A DNA stretch of 64,000 nucleotides from Actinokineospora diospyrosa (GTDB taxonomy: Bacteria > Actinomycetota > Actinomycetes > Mycobacteriales > Pseudonocardiaceae), in assembly GCF_024171925.1 (NCBI RefSeq), contig NZ_JAMTCO010000001.1, positions 434,001 to 498,000 on the forward strand. The letters run 5' to 3'. Shown piece after piece: positions 17,095-26,493 of this stretch. The translations under genes were made by a program, and so were the position numbers. The notes beneath the pieces are model-generated. The model did not search any database. It was not told the DNA's origin and saw only the letters and a list, made by a program, of their open reading frames with translations. Every line of letters starts with the position of its first letter. The first letter of the stretch is position 1.

Positions 17095-20000
17095 ATGAAA
17101 CGGCTCGACAAAACGAGGAACACGTCGTCGGCGCTCACGGGGCTGACCGAACTGCTCCTTGAGCAGTCCAGGGCGCGGCCGCACGACACGGCCATCGTGT
17201 CCGACGTGGACATCCTGACCTACCGCGAACTGGTCCGGCGCTCCAGCGAGCTCGCGGGCCTGCTGGAGCACCTGGGCGTGGCGGCCGACGACTGCGTCGG
17301 CCTGTTCGTCGAACCCTCGGTCGGACTGATGGTCGGGGCGTGGGGGATCCTGTTCGCCGGTGGTGCCTACCTGCCGCTCTCGCCGGAGTACCCCGTCGAG
17401 CGGCTGCGCTACATGATCGAGGACTCCGGGACGAAGGTCATCGTGGCCCAGCCGGACCTGGCGGACCGGCTGGCCGAGTTGGCCACAGAGGACACCACGA
17501 TCGTCACGCTCAACGACGCCGCGAGGTTCGCCGCCGAGTCCACGGTCCCGCCGCCCGCGCCGGGCAGCCTCGCCTACGTCATCTACACCTCCGGCAGCAC
17601 CGGCAAGCCGAAGGGGGTGATGATCGAACACCGCAGCATCGCCAGCCAGATGTCCTGGCTGGCGGCCAGTTACGGGATCGACCGCGACAAGACCGTGCTG
17701 CAGAAGACGCCGATGAGCTTCGACGCGGCGCAGTGGGAGATCCTGGCGCCCGCGTGCGGGGCGACGGTCGTCATGGGGATGCCGGGGATCTACCGCGACG
17801 CCGAGCGGCTCATCCGGACCATCCGCGAGCACGGGGTCACCACGCTGCAGTGCGTGCCCACGCTGTTGCAGGCGCTGCTGGACACCGACGAGCTGGCCGG
17901 GTGCACCTCGTTGCGGCAGATCTTCACCGGCGGCGAGGCGCTGCCCAAACCGCTGGCCAAGTACTGCCTCGACACGCTGCCCTGGTGCGAGCTGGTCAAC
18001 CTGTACGGGCCGACCGAGTGCACGATCAACTCCTCGGCGTTCACCGTCAGCAGGGCGACCGTCGAGGACGGGCCGAACGCGGTGTCCATCGGCACGCCGG
18101 TCGCCGACACCGAGTACCACATCCTGGCCGCGGACGGGGCCGAGGCGGCCGTCGGCGAGATCGGCGAGCTGCACATCGGCGGGATCCAGTTGGCGCGCGG
18201 GTACCTGCACCAGCCGGAGCTGACCGCGCAGCGGTTCGTGGACAACCCGTTCGGCGCGGGCCTGCTGTTCAAGACCGGTGACCTGGCGTACTGGAACGCC
18301 GACGGCACCGTGCAGTTCATGGGCCGGGCCGACAACCAGGTGAAGCTGCGCGGCTTCCGGGTCGAGCTCGACGAGATCAAGCTGGCGATCGAGACGCACG
18401 ACTGGGTCAAGCACGCCGCGGTGGTCGTCAAGCCCGACTCGCGTACCGGCTTCCAGAACCTGATCGCCTGCGTCGAGCTCAACCCCAGGGAAGCGGCCCT
18501 GATGGACCAGGGCAACCACGGCGCGCACCACCAGTCCAAGGCGAGCAAGCTCCAGGTCAAGGCGCAGCTGTCGAACGCGGGCGCGCGCGACGCCGCGGAG
18601 CTCGATGGCAAGCCGGTCGTCGACCTGCCGGGCCGGGTGGCCACCGACGGCCAGCGGCGGCAAGCGTTTGCGCGCAAGACCTACCGGTTCTACGAGGGCG
18701 GCGAGGTGACCAAGGCCGACGTCCTCCAGCTGCTCGGCAGGCGGCCAGCCGCCGGGGCGCCCCGCGACCTGACCGAAGTGGACCTCTCCGAGTTCGGCGA
18801 GATCCTGCGCTACCTCGGGCAGCACCTGAGCACGGAGCGGTTGCTGCCGAAGTACGCCTACGCCTCGCCGGGTTCGCTCTACGCGACGCAGCTGTACCTC
18901 CAGATCACGGGGATCGGCGACCTGCGGCCGGGGATCTACTACTACCACCCGGTGACCCACCAGCTCGTCCTGATCACCGAGACGGTCGGTGCCGCCGAAC
19001 CCGAGGTGCTGCTGCACTTCGTGGGCAAGAAGCGGGCGATCGAGCCGGTGTACAAGAACAACATCCAGGAAGTGCTGGAGATCGAGACCGGCCACATGGT
19101 CGGCCTGCTCGAGGAGGTCCTGCCCGGCCACGGGCTCGACGTCGTCGACGCCGCGTTCGAACCGGCTACAAAGGACAGCCTGGAGGTCGCCGACGAGGAC
19201 TTCTACCTCGGCACCTTCGCGCTGGTCCGGCACGGCGGCCCGCGTCCGCGCGACGAGGTCGACATCTACGTCCAGGCCCACCCCGGCAAGGTCGCCGACC
19301 TCCCGGCGGGCCAGTACGCCTACACCGGTGGACGGCTGGAGCGGATTTCCGCCGAGCTCGTGCTGCGCAAGCAGGTCATCGCGATCAACCAGGCGGTCTA
19401 CGACCGGGCGAGCATCGGGATCTCGGTGATCAGCCGCACCGGGCAGGGCTGGCGGCGCTACGTCGACCTCGGCCGGGTGCTGCAGCGGCTGTCGATGAAC
19501 GAGGTGGACCTCGGCTTCATGTCGTCGGGCTACAGCTCCAAGAGCGGCGACGACCTGCCGTCGCACACCCGGATCGACGCGGTCCTGCGCGGGCTCGGCA
19601 GGCCGAGCGGGCCGTCGTACTTCTTCGTCGGCGGTCGTGTCAGCGCGCAGCAACGGCTGCACGACGGCATGAAGGAGGACGTCGTGCACATGCGCGGCCC
19701 GGCCGAGATGATCCGCGACGACCTGATCACCCTGCTGCCCGACTACATGATCCCGAACAAGGTCCTGGTGCTCGACCGGCTGCCGACCACGGTCAACGGC
19801 AAGATCGACATCAAGGCGCTGGTCGAGTCCGACGCGATCGCCGCCGACAGCTCCGACCGCCCGTTCGTCGCGCCGCGCACCCGCGTCGAACGCCGGATCG
19901 CCGAGCTGTGGCAGGCGGCGATGAAGCGGGAGGGCGCCTCGGTGCTCGACGACTTCTTCGCCTCCGGCGGCAACTCGCTGATCGCGGTCGGCCTGATCAA

Positions 20001-21189
20001 CAAGCTGAACCGCGAGTTCGGGTCCACCCTGCCGCTGCAGGTGCTGTTCGAGTCGCCGACCATCGAGCAGCTCGCCAAGCGGGTGGAGGGGGCGGACTCG
20101 ATCCGGTCCTCTCGGTTGGTTCCCTTGCAGCCAGCGGGATCCGGCGCGCCGGTGTACTGCTGGCCCGGGCTGGGCGGCTACACCATGAACCTGCGCACCC
20201 TCGCCGGGAAGGTGGGCACCGACCGGCCGTTCTACGGTGTCCAGGCGCACGGCATCAACGAGGGCGAGGTCCCGTACGCCACCATCAAGGAGATGGCGAC
20301 CGAGGACGTCGCGGAGATCCGGCGGCTACAACCGCAGGGGCCCTACACGTTGTGGGGTTACTCCTTCGGCGCGCGGGTGGCGTTCGAGGCCGCTCACCAG
20401 CTCGAACAAGCGGGGGAGCGGGTGGAGAACCTCTTCCTCATCGCGCCCGGATCGCCGAAGGTCCACACGGAAGGGACGCGGGCGGAGGAACGCGTTGCCA
20501 CGTACGACAACCAGGCGTACGTGACGATCCTGTTCTCGGTCTTCTCCGGCACGATCAGCGGATCCCTGCTGCGGCAATGCCTTGAGGTCGCCAAGGACGA
20601 CAAGAGCCTGGCGGAGTTCCTCAGCGCCAATTTCACCAACCTCGACATCGACCTGGTCGCCCGGATCATCCAGGTGGTGGGCACGACGTTCGAGTTCAGC
20701 TACACCTTCCGCGAGTTGACCGAACGGCGGATCAGCGCGCCCATCACGATCTTCAAGGCCCGCGGCGACGACTACTCGTTCCTCGAGGGCGCCAGCGGGT
20801 ACGCCGCCACGGCGCCGACCGTCGTGGAGTTGGTGGCCGACCACTACTCGATGCTCAAGGACCCCGACATCGACGAGCTCACCGCGGCCATCCGGCTGCG
20901 CGGCGAGACCCAGCGCGCGACCCTGGACGACACCCGGGAGGACACCATCATGCCGCACGTCAACATCAAGCACTTCCCGGTGTCGCTCAGCGCAGAGCAG
21001 CAGTCCGAACTGGTCTCCGCCGTCACACGGGCGATGACGAACGCCTTCGGGTGTGACGACGGAGCCGTCTCCATAGCCTTCGAACCGATAGCCAAAGAGG
21101 TGTGGAACGAACAGGTCTACTTACCGGAGATCGTGAACCGCAGGCACACCCTGGGCAAGGTGCCGAACTACGGCGCCGACTTCAACTGA
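17095..21189 (+). CDS. Indigoidine-synthetase-type NRPS (A-Ox-PCP-TE) with C-terminal tautomerase-like domain
   Basis: A 1364-aa enzyme. Order: adenylation domain (A3 [11 protein letters not shown] at 164-174, A5 [10 protein letters not shown]8 [16 protein letters not shown] near 415); nitroreductase-like FMN oxidase inserted after A8 (about 530-840, including [19 protein letters not shown]); A10 [12 protein letters not shown] near 898; carrier protein with Ser961 in GGNSL; thioesterase with Ser1090 in GYSFG and a late His in VADHYSML. This is the layout and length (1285 aa to here) of BpsA/IndC, which oxidises and cyclises two L-Gln to indigoidine. The specificity positions I can place read D-A-W-Q-F-G-L-I-N, as I recall for Gln-activating IndC. 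Residues 1286-1364 form an extra tautomerase-like domain. The gene overlaps psuG by 1 nt. A phosphopantetheinyl transferase is not in the window. Confidence 0.93.
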   Translation: MKRLDKTRNTSSALTGLTELLLEQSRARPHDTAIVSDVDILTYRELVRRSSELAGLLEHLGVAADDCVGLFVEPSVGLMVGAWGILFAGGAYLPLSPEYPVERLRYMIEDSGTKVIVAQPDLADRLAELATEDTTIVTLNDAARFAAESTVPPPAPGSLAYVIYTSGSTGKPKGVMIEHRSIASQMSWLAASYGIDRDKTVLQKTPMSFDAAQWEILAPACGATVVMGMPGIYRDAERLIRTIREHGVTTLQCVPTLLQALLDTDELAGCTSLRQIFTGGEALPKPLAKYCLDTLPWCELVNLYGPTECTINSSAFTVSRATVEDGPNAVSIGTPVADTEYHILAADGAEAAVGEIGELHIGGIQLARGYLHQPELTAQRFVDNPFGAGLLFKTGDLAYWNADGTVQFMGRADNQVKLRGFRVELDEIKLAIETHDWVKHAAVVVKPDSRTGFQNLIACVELNPREAALMDQGNHGAHHQSKASKLQVKAQLSNAGARDAAELDGKPVVDLPGRVATDGQRRQAFARKTYRFYEGGEVTKADVLQLLGRRPAAGAPRDLTEVDLSEFGEILRYLGQHLSTERLLPKYAYASPGSLYATQLYLQITGIGDLRPGIYYYHPVTHQLVLITETVGAAEPEVLLHFVGKKRAIEPVYKNNIQEVLEIETGHMVGLLEEVLPGHGLDVVDAAFEPATKDSLEVADEDFYLGTFALVRHGGPRPRDEVDIYVQAHPGKVADLPAGQYAYTGGRLERISAELVLRKQVIAINQAVYDRASIGISVISRTGQGWRRYVDLGRVLQRLSMNEVDLGFMSSGYSSKSGDDLPSHTRIDAVLRGLGRPSGPSYFFVGGRVSAQQRLHDGMKEDVVHMRGPAEMIRDDLITLLPDYMIPNKVLVLDRLPTTVNGKIDIKALVESDAIAADSSDRPFVAPRTRVERRIAELWQAAMKREGASVLDDFFASGGNSLIAVGLINKLNREFGSTLPLQVLFESPTIEQLAKRVEGADSIRSSRLVPLQPAGSGAPVYCWPGLGGYTMNLRTLAGKVGTDRPFYGVQAHGINEGEVPYATIKEMATEDVAEIRRLQPQGPYTLWGYSFGARVAFEAAHQLEQAGERVENLFLIAPGSPKVHTEGTRAEERVATYDNQAYVTILFSVFSGTISGSLLRQCLEVAKDDKSLAEFLSANFTNLDIDLVARIIQVVGTTFEFSYTFRELTERRISAPITIFKARGDDYSFLEGASGYAATAPTVVELVADHYSMLKDPDIDELTAAIRLRGETQRATLDDTREDTIMPHVNIKHFPVSLSAEQQSELVSAVTRAMTNAFGCDDGAVSIAFEPIAKEVWNEQVYLPEIVNRRHTLGKVPNYGADFN
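20936..20941 (+). promoter_or_regulatory. Internal Shine-Dalgarno inside the NRPS gene
   Basis: GGGAGG lies 8 nt before an in-frame ATG at 20950, exactly at the junction between the thioesterase and the tautomerase-like domain. Such a good ribosome binding site at a domain border suggests an independent internal translation start. Confidence 0.5.
20950..21189 (+). CDS. Possible separately translated 4-oxalocrotonate tautomerase-like protein (in frame with the NRPS)
   Basis: Starting at ATG 20950, the 79-aa product begins M-P-H-V-N-I-K-H-F. Tautomerases of the 4-OT/MIF superfamily need Pro at position 1 after Met removal as catalytic base, and this Pro is present. In the full-length fusion the same Pro would be an internal amide and could not act that way. 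The Shine-Dalgarno GGGAGG and the correct spacing argue for internal initiation. The remainder ([18 protein letters not shown] and following) fits the family's first helix. There is no stop codon before it, so a fused form must also be made unless translation is reset. Confidence 0.45.
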   Translation: MPHVNIKHFPVSLSAEQQSELVSAVTRAMTNAFGCDDGAVSIAFEPIAKEVWNEQVYLPEIVNRRHTLGKVPNYGADFN

Positions 21190-22151
21190 TGGCTGGGACG
21201 ACCATGACCCCCCTTCTGCACGACGACATCCCGCTGGTCTTCCGGGCCGAGGTGGCCGACGCGATCAACGAGGGCCGCCCGGTGGTCGCCCTGGAGTCCA
21301 ACGTCATCACGCACGGCCTGCCCTACCCCGACAACGCCGCGACCGCCCGCAAGGTCGAGGAGGCGGTGCGGGCGGGCGGCGCGGTGCCCGCCACCCTGGC
21401 CATCGAGGGCGGCGAGATCGTGGTCGGCATGACCGAGGCCGACATCGAGCGGTTCGCCTCGACCCCGGGCATCCCCAAGGTCAGCAGCCGCGATCTGCCG
21501 ATCGTGCTGGCGCAGGGGCGGATGGGCGCGCTGACCGTGGCGTCCTGCCTGGTGGCCGCCGAGCTCGCGGGCATCCGGTTCTTCGCCTCGGCCGGGATCG
21601 GCGGGGTGCACCGGGGCGCGGAGCGGTCCATGGACATCTCCTCGGACCTGGTGCAGTTCACCCGGTCGCAGGTCGCGGTGGTGTGCGCGGGCGCCAAGAA
21701 GATCCTCGACCTCGGCCTGACCCTGGAGTACCTGGAGACCCAGTGCGTGCCGGTGGTGTCCTACCGGTCCGACGACTTCCCGGCGTTCTACTGCGTGTCG
21801 AGCGGTCTGCGCAGCCCGGTCCGGCTCGACGACGACGCGGTGATCGCCCGCGCGATCGAGAACCACTGGGGGCTGGGCAACAACAGCTCGTTCCTGATCA
21901 CCACCCCGGTCCGGGAGGCGGAGGCGATCGACGGCGACGAGGTCGACGCCGCCATCGCCGAGGCGATCACCGCGGCCGAGCGCGACGGCATCCGCGGCCA
22001 AGCGGTCACGAAGTACCTCATGCGCGCGGTGGACGCGGCCACGGGTGGCCGCTCCGCCAAGGCGAACATGGCGGTGCTCATCAGCACCGCCGAGGTCGGC
22101 GGCAGGCTCGCCGCGGCGCACGCCCGCTACCGCAAGGAGGTGTGGGGCTGA
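21189..22151 (+). CDS. psuG: Pseudouridine-5'-phosphate glycosidase (PsuG/IndA family)
   Basis: A 320-aa enzyme of the family that reversibly cleaves or forms the C-C glycosidic bond of pseudouridine 5'-phosphate from uracil and ribose 5-phosphate. Seen: [15 protein letters not shown] with the conserved Glu, [32 protein letters not shown] with the Lys that forms the Schiff base with ribose, and [11 protein letters not shown]. IndA of indigoidine clusters and the C-glycosynthases of minimycin and showdomycin pathways belong here, so in this context it may build a C-nucleotide from an NRPS-derived base. The ATG overlaps the NRPS stop by 1 nt, and its own stop overlaps the prs start by 1 nt, implying translational coupling. 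No psuK kinase or HAD phosphatase is adjacent. Confidence 0.92.
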   Translation: MAGTTMTPLLHDDIPLVFRAEVADAINEGRPVVALESNVITHGLPYPDNAATARKVEEAVRAGGAVPATLAIEGGEIVVGMTEADIERFASTPGIPKVSSRDLPIVLAQGRMGALTVASCLVAAELAGIRFFASAGIGGVHRGAERSMDISSDLVQFTRSQVAVVCAGAKKILDLGLTLEYLETQCVPVVSYRSDDFPAFYCVSSGLRSPVRLDDDAVIARAIENHWGLGNNSSFLITTPVREAEAIDGDEVDAAIAEAITAAERDGIRGQAVTKYLMRAVDAATGGRSAKANMAVLISTAEVGGRLAAAHARYRKEVWG

Positions 22152-23113
22152 TGGTCGCCAAGAACCTGATGCTGTTCGCCGGGCGCAGCCACCCGGAACT
22201 GGCCGAGGAGGTCGCCAAGTACCTGGACGTACCGCTGACCCCGCAGTCGGTGTACGACTTCGCCAACGGCGAGATCTTCGTGCGGTTCGAGGAGTCGGTG
22301 CGCGGCTGCGACGCGTTCGTCATCCAGAGCCACTGCGCGCCGATCAACAAGTGGCTGGTGGAGCAGCTGATCATGGTGGACGCGCTGAAACGGGCCAGTG
22401 CCAAGCGGATCACCGTGATCATGCCGTTCTACGCGTACTCGCGGCAGGACAAGAAGCACCGCGGCCGGGAACCGATCTCGGCGCGGCTCATCGCCGACCT
22501 GTTCAAAACCGCCGGTGCGCACCGGATCATGACCGTCGACCTGCACACCGCGCAGATCCAGGGCTTCTTCGACGGCCCGGTCGACCACCTGTTCGCGCAG
22601 AACCTGTTGGCGTCCTACGTCAACGACAAGTACGGTGGCGCTGACATCACCGTGGTCTCCCCGGACTCCGGCCGCACGAAGCTGGCCGAGAAGTGGGCCG
22701 ACCACCTGGGCGGTCGGCCGATCGCGTTCATCCACAAGTCCCGCGATCCGCTGCGGCCCAACGAGGTCGTCGCCAACCGGGTGGTCGGTGACGTCGAGGG
22801 GCGCACCTGCGTCGTGGTCGACGACATGGTCGACACCGGCGGCACCATCGCCAAAGCGGTGCGGCGGCTGCTCGAGCACGGCGCGCTGGACGTGGTCATC
22901 GCGGCCACGCACGGCGTGCTGTCCGCGCAGGCACCGACCGCGCTCGCCGAGTCCGGGGCGCGCGAGTTCATCGTCACCAACACGCTGCCGATCCCGGAGG
23001 AGAAGCGGTTCCCGCAGTTGACCGTGCTGTCCATCGCCCCGCTGCTGGCCAGGGCGATCCACGAGGTGTTCGAGGTCGGTTCGGTGACCAGTCTCTTCGA
23101 TGGGCACGCGTGA
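22151..23113 (+). CDS. prs: Ribose-phosphate pyrophosphokinase (PRPP synthetase)
   Basis: A 320-aa enzyme making PRPP from ribose 5-phosphate and ATP. The ATP-binding stretch YSRQDKKHRGREPISA, the catalytic VDLHTAQIQGFFDGPVDH and the PRPP/ribose-phosphate loop VVVDDMVDTGGTI are all intact. It is full length and closely resembles the actinobacterial housekeeping enzyme, so it is probably an extra copy recruited to the cluster. It starts at the last base of psuG (TGATGG arrangement). It would feed the cluster's UPRT and perhaps the TrpF-like protein, while drawing on the same ribose 5-phosphate that PsuG needs. Confidence 0.93.
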   Translation: MVAKNLMLFAGRSHPELAEEVAKYLDVPLTPQSVYDFANGEIFVRFEESVRGCDAFVIQSHCAPINKWLVEQLIMVDALKRASAKRITVIMPFYAYSRQDKKHRGREPISARLIADLFKTAGAHRIMTVDLHTAQIQGFFDGPVDHLFAQNLLASYVNDKYGGADITVVSPDSGRTKLAEKWADHLGGRPIAFIHKSRDPLRPNEVVANRVVGDVEGRTCVVVDDMVDTGGTIAKAVRRLLEHGALDVVIAATHGVLSAQAPTALAESGAREFIVTNTLPIPEEKRFPQLTVLSIAPLLARAIHEVFEVGSVTSLFDGHA

Positions 23114-23170
23114 AGACCGCTATCGCCAAGCTGTTCCCACTGTTTCCGGATTCAGGAAGGGTTTTCAGCC

Positions 23171-23950
23171 ATGCCTTCGTTGTCTGTGGGTAGTGCCCGG
23201 GTGAGCTACTCGGTGGTGGGGTCCGGGCCGGTCCTGGTGTTGGTGCACGGCGTCGGCAAGGGTGGCCAGTCGGCGTTCGGGCACCTGGTGGATCAGTTCG
23301 CTGAGCGCAACACCGTGGTGATACCTGACTTGTCGGGTAGTGAGGCCGCTGTGGACGATGGCGCCGCGCTGACGATCGAGCAGTTGGCGGAGGAAGTGTC
23401 CGCCGTGATCGCGGATGTGACGTCGGATCCTGTTGACCTGGTTGGGTTCTCGCTGGGTGGTTCGGTTGTGGTCGCGACCGCGGGGTTGCATCCGGAGCAG
23501 GTGCGTCGGGTGGTTCCGGTGGGTGGTTTGGTTGAGACTGATTTGTATATGCGGAATTTGATTGGTTTGACGTTGAGTTTGTCGCATGATGCGGTGGCGT
23601 TTGGTCGGGTGTTGACGACGACGGCGTTTAGTCCGCGGTTTGTGAATGGGTTGTCTGGGTTGGCTGAGGTGGATGGGTTGGGGGCGGAGTTGTCTCCGTC
23701 GTCGGGTCGGCTTCGGCAGTTGGATTTGTTGGTTCGGGTGGATATTCGGGGTTTGGCGGAGAAGGTTCAGGCGGAGGCTCTTGTGGTGGGGTGTTCGCCG
23801 GATGCGGCGGTGCCGACGGAGCATTCGCGTGAGTTGGCGGCGACGATTCCTGGTGCGTCGTATGTGGAGATGGACAGTGGCCACATGGTGCTGTTCGAGA
23901 AGCCCGTGGAGTTCGTGGAGCTGGTCAACGACTTCATCCACAAGCCCTAG
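23171..23950 (+). CDS. Alpha/beta hydrolase, copy 2 (twin of 13135-13914)
   Basis: A 259-aa protein with the same catalytic residues as copy 1 (Ser94, Asp211, His238) and a single amino-acid difference. At DNA level the 5' ~370 bp carries many synonymous differences from copy 1, whereas the 3' two thirds is nearly identical, including the C-poor codons. The leader is also related: both have GATTCAGGA(G/A)GGGTT shortly before the ATG. It is 57 bp after prs and 57 bp before the methyltransferase, on the same strand. The two copies bracket the core genes of the cluster. Confidence 0.9.
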   Translation: MPSLSVGSARVSYSVVGSGPVLVLVHGVGKGGQSAFGHLVDQFAERNTVVIPDLSGSEAAVDDGAALTIEQLAEEVSAVIADVTSDPVDLVGFSLGGSVVVATAGLHPEQVRRVVPVGGLVETDLYMRNLIGLTLSLSHDAVAFGRVLTTTAFSPRFVNGLSGLAEVDGLGAELSPSSGRLRQLDLLVRVDIRGLAEKVQAEALVVGCSPDAAVPTEHSRELAATIPGASYVEMDSGHMVLFEKPVEFVELVNDFIHKP

Positions 23951-24007
23951 TTCGGAGAAAGCCAATTCCCGTTCGCGGGATCCGTTGATCGTGAGAGGAA
24001 CAGCACC

Positions 24008-24733
24008 GTGGTTCTGAATGACCCGAAGAGCGGCACGACCGAGGCCTACCGCCCGCTGATGTCCGACGAGCGCGTCGAGCAACTGCGCGGGCTGCACGCC
24101 ATGCTCACCGACTCCAGCGGCGGCCCCACCGAGGTGGAGACCCGCGAGTTCCTCGGCCTGACCCTGCAGGTCCCGCCGCAGGTGATGACCCCGTGCCCGG
24201 TGTCGCACCTGTTCGGCCAGGCGATCCTCGCCGAGGTCAAGGAGGGCGACCGCGTCCTGGAGATGGGCACCGGCAGCGGTGCGCACGGCATCCTCGCCGC
24301 GGGCAAGGCCGCCTCGGTCCTGGCCGTCGACATCAACCCGCACGCGGTCCTCACCGCCCGCGCCAACGCCGCCAGCAACGGCGTCGCCGACCTCGTCGAG
24401 ACCCGCCAGAGCGACGTCTTCACCGCCGTCGACGGCCAGTACGACCTGATCATCTTCAACCCGCCGTTCCAGTGGTTCCCCGCCCGCGACGTCGTCGAGT
24501 CGGCGACCACCGACGAGAACTACGGCGCCCTGACCAGGTTCTTCCGCGAGGCCAAGCAGTACCTCGCCACCGACGGCCGCATGATGATCTTCTTCAGCAC
24601 CGCGGGCGACGTCGAGTACCTGCGCAGGCTCATCGAGGCCGAGGGCTACGAGCGCGAGGTCGTCTTCAAGCACACCGGTGACTTCGCCGGGATGCCCGCG
24701 GACTTCTTCACCTTCCGCGTGACCCTCAAGTAG
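24008..24733 (+). CDS. Class I SAM-dependent methyltransferase with NPPF motif
   Basis: A 241-aa Rossmann-fold methyltransferase. Motif I is VLEMGTGSGAHGILAA, the acidic post-I motif VLAVDINPHA, and motif IV IIFNPPFQWF. The NPPF/Y motif is typical of enzymes methylating a planar nitrogen (HemK/PrmC, RlmG and adenine N6 types), so an amide or heterocyclic N of the cluster's product is a plausible target. The N-terminal 65 residues have no recognisable domain. It starts at GTG 24008 after GAGAGGAACAGCACC. A strong terminator follows and ends this run of rightward genes. Confidence 0.85.
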   Translation: MVLNDPKSGTTEAYRPLMSDERVEQLRGLHAMLTDSSGGPTEVETREFLGLTLQVPPQVMTPCPVSHLFGQAILAEVKEGDRVLEMGTGSGAHGILAAGKAASVLAVDINPHAVLTARANAASNGVADLVETRQSDVFTAVDGQYDLIIFNPPFQWFPARDVVESATTDENYGALTRFFREAKQYLATDGRMMIFFSTAGDVEYLRRLIEAEGYEREVVFKHTGDFAGMPADFFTFRVTLK

Positions 24734-24744
24734 CACCCACCGCC

Positions 24745-24774
24745 GAAGGCCCCCGCCTCCGGGCGGGGGCCTTC
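24745..24774. terminator. Bidirectional hairpin terminator
   Basis: 13-bp perfect stem GAAGGCCCCCGCC/GGCGGGGGCCTTC with loop TCCG, between the converging methyltransferase (+) and small zinc-finger-like gene (-). Confidence 0.85.
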
Positions 24775-24798
24775 GCGCACTCCACTCTGGACAAACGC

Positions 24799-25164
24799 TC
24801 AGCCCGCCCCCAACGCCCCCTTGTCCACCAACGCCCGCCGACATTGCACACACGTCACCGTCCCCAGCGGCTCAGCGTCCAGCCGGGCCTTCACCTTCCG
24901 CTTCCTCGACTTGTCGCACAGAGTCCAGTTCTCCCTGCGCGTCTTCGCGCCACGCCGGTGGACCGCGGCGGCGTGGCGCGACTCAGATGTGGGAGCGGTG
25001 ATCGTCACCGGCACATACTTGACCACATCGTCCTGCTGGGAGGGAGTCGAGCTGGCCGGGTTGGTGTTCTGGACGAAGAGGACATAGCCATCCCGATCTA
25101 TCCGCACGATCTCCCCCGGCGCGGGAAGCTCCCGGTGGACAAGCTCGATCCGCAAGTCAGACAT
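24799..25164 (-). CDS. Small protein with a Cys-x2-Cys pair, unknown function
   Basis: A 121-aa protein. The C-terminal half holds ENWTLCDKS, then about 20 residues, then VTCVQCRRAL. This His/Cys arrangement occurs in many short actinobacterial proteins and may bind zinc. The N-terminal half is rich in beta strands (RIDRDGYVLFVQNTNP). It has no signal peptide or membrane segment. The ATG at 25164 follows GAGAGGGG; a GTG one codon upstream is also possible. It converges on the methyltransferase and may not belong to the pathway. Confidence 0.6.
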   Translation of the reverse strand: MSDLRIELVHRELPAPGEIVRIDRDGYVLFVQNTNPASSTPSQQDDVVKYVPVTITAPTSESRHAAAVHRRGAKTRRENWTLCDKSRKRKVKARLDAEPLGTVTCVQCRRALVDKGALGAG

Positions 25165-25360
25165 CACGTGCCCCTCTCGGTAGCCCCTTCATCACGCGAC
25201 ATCGCTCCACTGTGGTCACGAGCTACACCTACGCCTCGGGATACACCAGAACGGGTGCACTTCAGCCCAAGACCTTGCGCGCGACCTCATCCACGTCCAG
25301 GTGCGGCGCCGTGCACGCCTCCGCTGGTCGCTTGCCGTCACCCGGTCGATCCGCTCCGGG

Positions 25361-26242
25361 CTACTGCTGCCCGAGGGGGATGTCGAGGATCGCGAGGAAC
25401 GCGGTGGCCGCCGGTGTGCGGCTCACCCGGCTCCAGATGATGTACTCGACCCGCGCGGGGGCGTCGACGACCTCGATCGTGGTCACGCCGGTCAGCTGGG
25501 GTACGTACGCCGACGGCAGCATGGCCACCCCGAGGCCCTGCCCGACCAGCCCGGCGATGAGGTAGGCGCTGGTCACCTCGAACGCCACGTCCCGGGTGAG
25601 TCCCGCGGCGGCGAACGCCTGGTCGGACTGGGCGCGCCCGGCGGTCTTGGGCGGCAGGTCCACGAACATCTCCGAGGACAGCGTGCGCAGCGTGATCGCC
25701 CGCTCGTTGGCCAACCGGTGGTCCGGCGACACCACGGCGACCAACCGGTCGCGGGCGAGCTCGTGCGAGAACACCCCCTCCGGCCGCTGGGTGGTGGGCA
25801 GGCCGAGGAACGCCACGTCGATGCCGCCCTCCTTCACCTGCTCGACGAGCTCCTCGCTCGCCCCGACCCGCAGGCTGATGCGCACGGAGGGGTAGTCCTG
25901 GCGGAACTCGCCCAGCGCGCGCGGGATGTCGACCGCCGCGACGGTCGGGATCAGGCCGACCGCCAACCGGCCGCGGACCTCCCCGACGGCGGCGGCGACC
26001 TCGGCGGCGGCCCGGTCGGCGGCGTCGAGGCACTGGCGGGCCGCGGTGAGGAACGCCGCGCCAGCCGGGGTCAGCCGGACCCGGCGGCTGGTCCGCTCGA
26101 ACAGCTTGGCCCCCAGCTCCCGCTCCAGCCGGGCGATCTGGTGGCTGAGCGCGGACTGCACCACCAGGCACCGCTCCGCGGCGCGGGTGAAGCTGCTCGT
26201 CTCGGCGACCGCGATGACGTAGCGCATCTGCTGGAGTTCCAC
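25361..26242 (-). CDS. LysR-family transcriptional regulator
   Basis: A 293-aa regulator. The N-terminal winged helix is complete (SFTRAAERCLVVQSALSHQI, then LERELGAKLFERTSRRVRLT), followed by the periplasmic-binding-protein-like effector domain (about 90-293, GRLAVGLIPTVAAV through LVGQGLGVAMLPS). I place the start at GTG 26242 (M-E-L-Q-Q-M-R-Y), which matches the family's usual N-terminus; a longer frame to 26281 would pass through the inverted repeat at 26246-26266. It is divergent from the Rv2466c-like gene and is the likely local regulator of the exporters and perhaps the cluster. Confidence 0.88.
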   Translation of the reverse strand: MELQQMRYVIAVAETSSFTRAAERCLVVQSALSHQIARLERELGAKLFERTSRRVRLTPAGAAFLTAARQCLDAADRAAAEVAAAVGEVRGRLAVGLIPTVAAVDIPRALGEFRQDYPSVRISLRVGASEELVEQVKEGGIDVAFLGLPTTQRPEGVFSHELARDRLVAVVSPDHRLANERAITLRTLSSEMFVDLPPKTAGRAQSDQAFAAAGLTRDVAFEVTSAYLIAGLVGQGLGVAMLPSAYVPQLTGVTTIEVVDAPARVEYIIWSRVSRTPAATAFLAILDIPLGQQ

Positions 26243-26245
26243 CGA

Positions 26246-26266
26246 TCCATCTTGCATCGAGATGGA
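26246..26266. promoter_or_regulatory. Candidate LysR autoregulatory operator
   Basis: TCCATCT-TGCATCG-AGATGGA: perfect 7-bp arms with a 7-nt spacer, containing the T-N11-A pattern of LysR binding sites and lying directly upstream of the LysR start codon in the divergent gap. Confidence 0.5.
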
Positions 26267-26381
26267 AGGGGTGACAAACATGTGTTGGACTCATTGATCG
26301 CCTGGCGTGAGACTGCGAACGTGACAAGTCCGGCACGGACGGTTTCCGACGGAGCCCACACGGGAGGCTCCCGCGGGAAAT

Positions 26382-26424
26382 CGCCCCACGCCACGGCGTT
26401 TCCCCCCTCCTGTGGCGTGGGGCG
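26382..26424 (+). promoter_or_regulatory. Hairpin in the leader of the Rv2466c-like gene
   Basis: A 13-bp perfect stem (CGCCCCACGCCAC/GTGGCGTGGGGCG) with a 17-nt loop, ending 70 bp before the ATG at 26494. It could be an attenuator or simply a stable 5' leader structure; no riboswitch class is recognisable. Confidence 0.4.
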
Positions 26425-26493
26425 GCCCGCGCCCACGCTCGTCACCGGGCCAGGTGGCCCGCAGGGAAGTTCACTCGAGAGGACAGGCACACC

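Noticed and set aside
16318..20250. A 1310-codon open frame on the minus strand opposite the NRPS.
   Set aside because: It mirrors a gene with full catalytic motifs, has no domain of its own and reflects the scarcity of stop codons in GC-rich antisense DNA.
21102..21188. Longer N-terminus for PsuG.
   Set aside because: It lies inside the NRPS tail; ATG 21189 with the TGATG junction fits family length and coupling.
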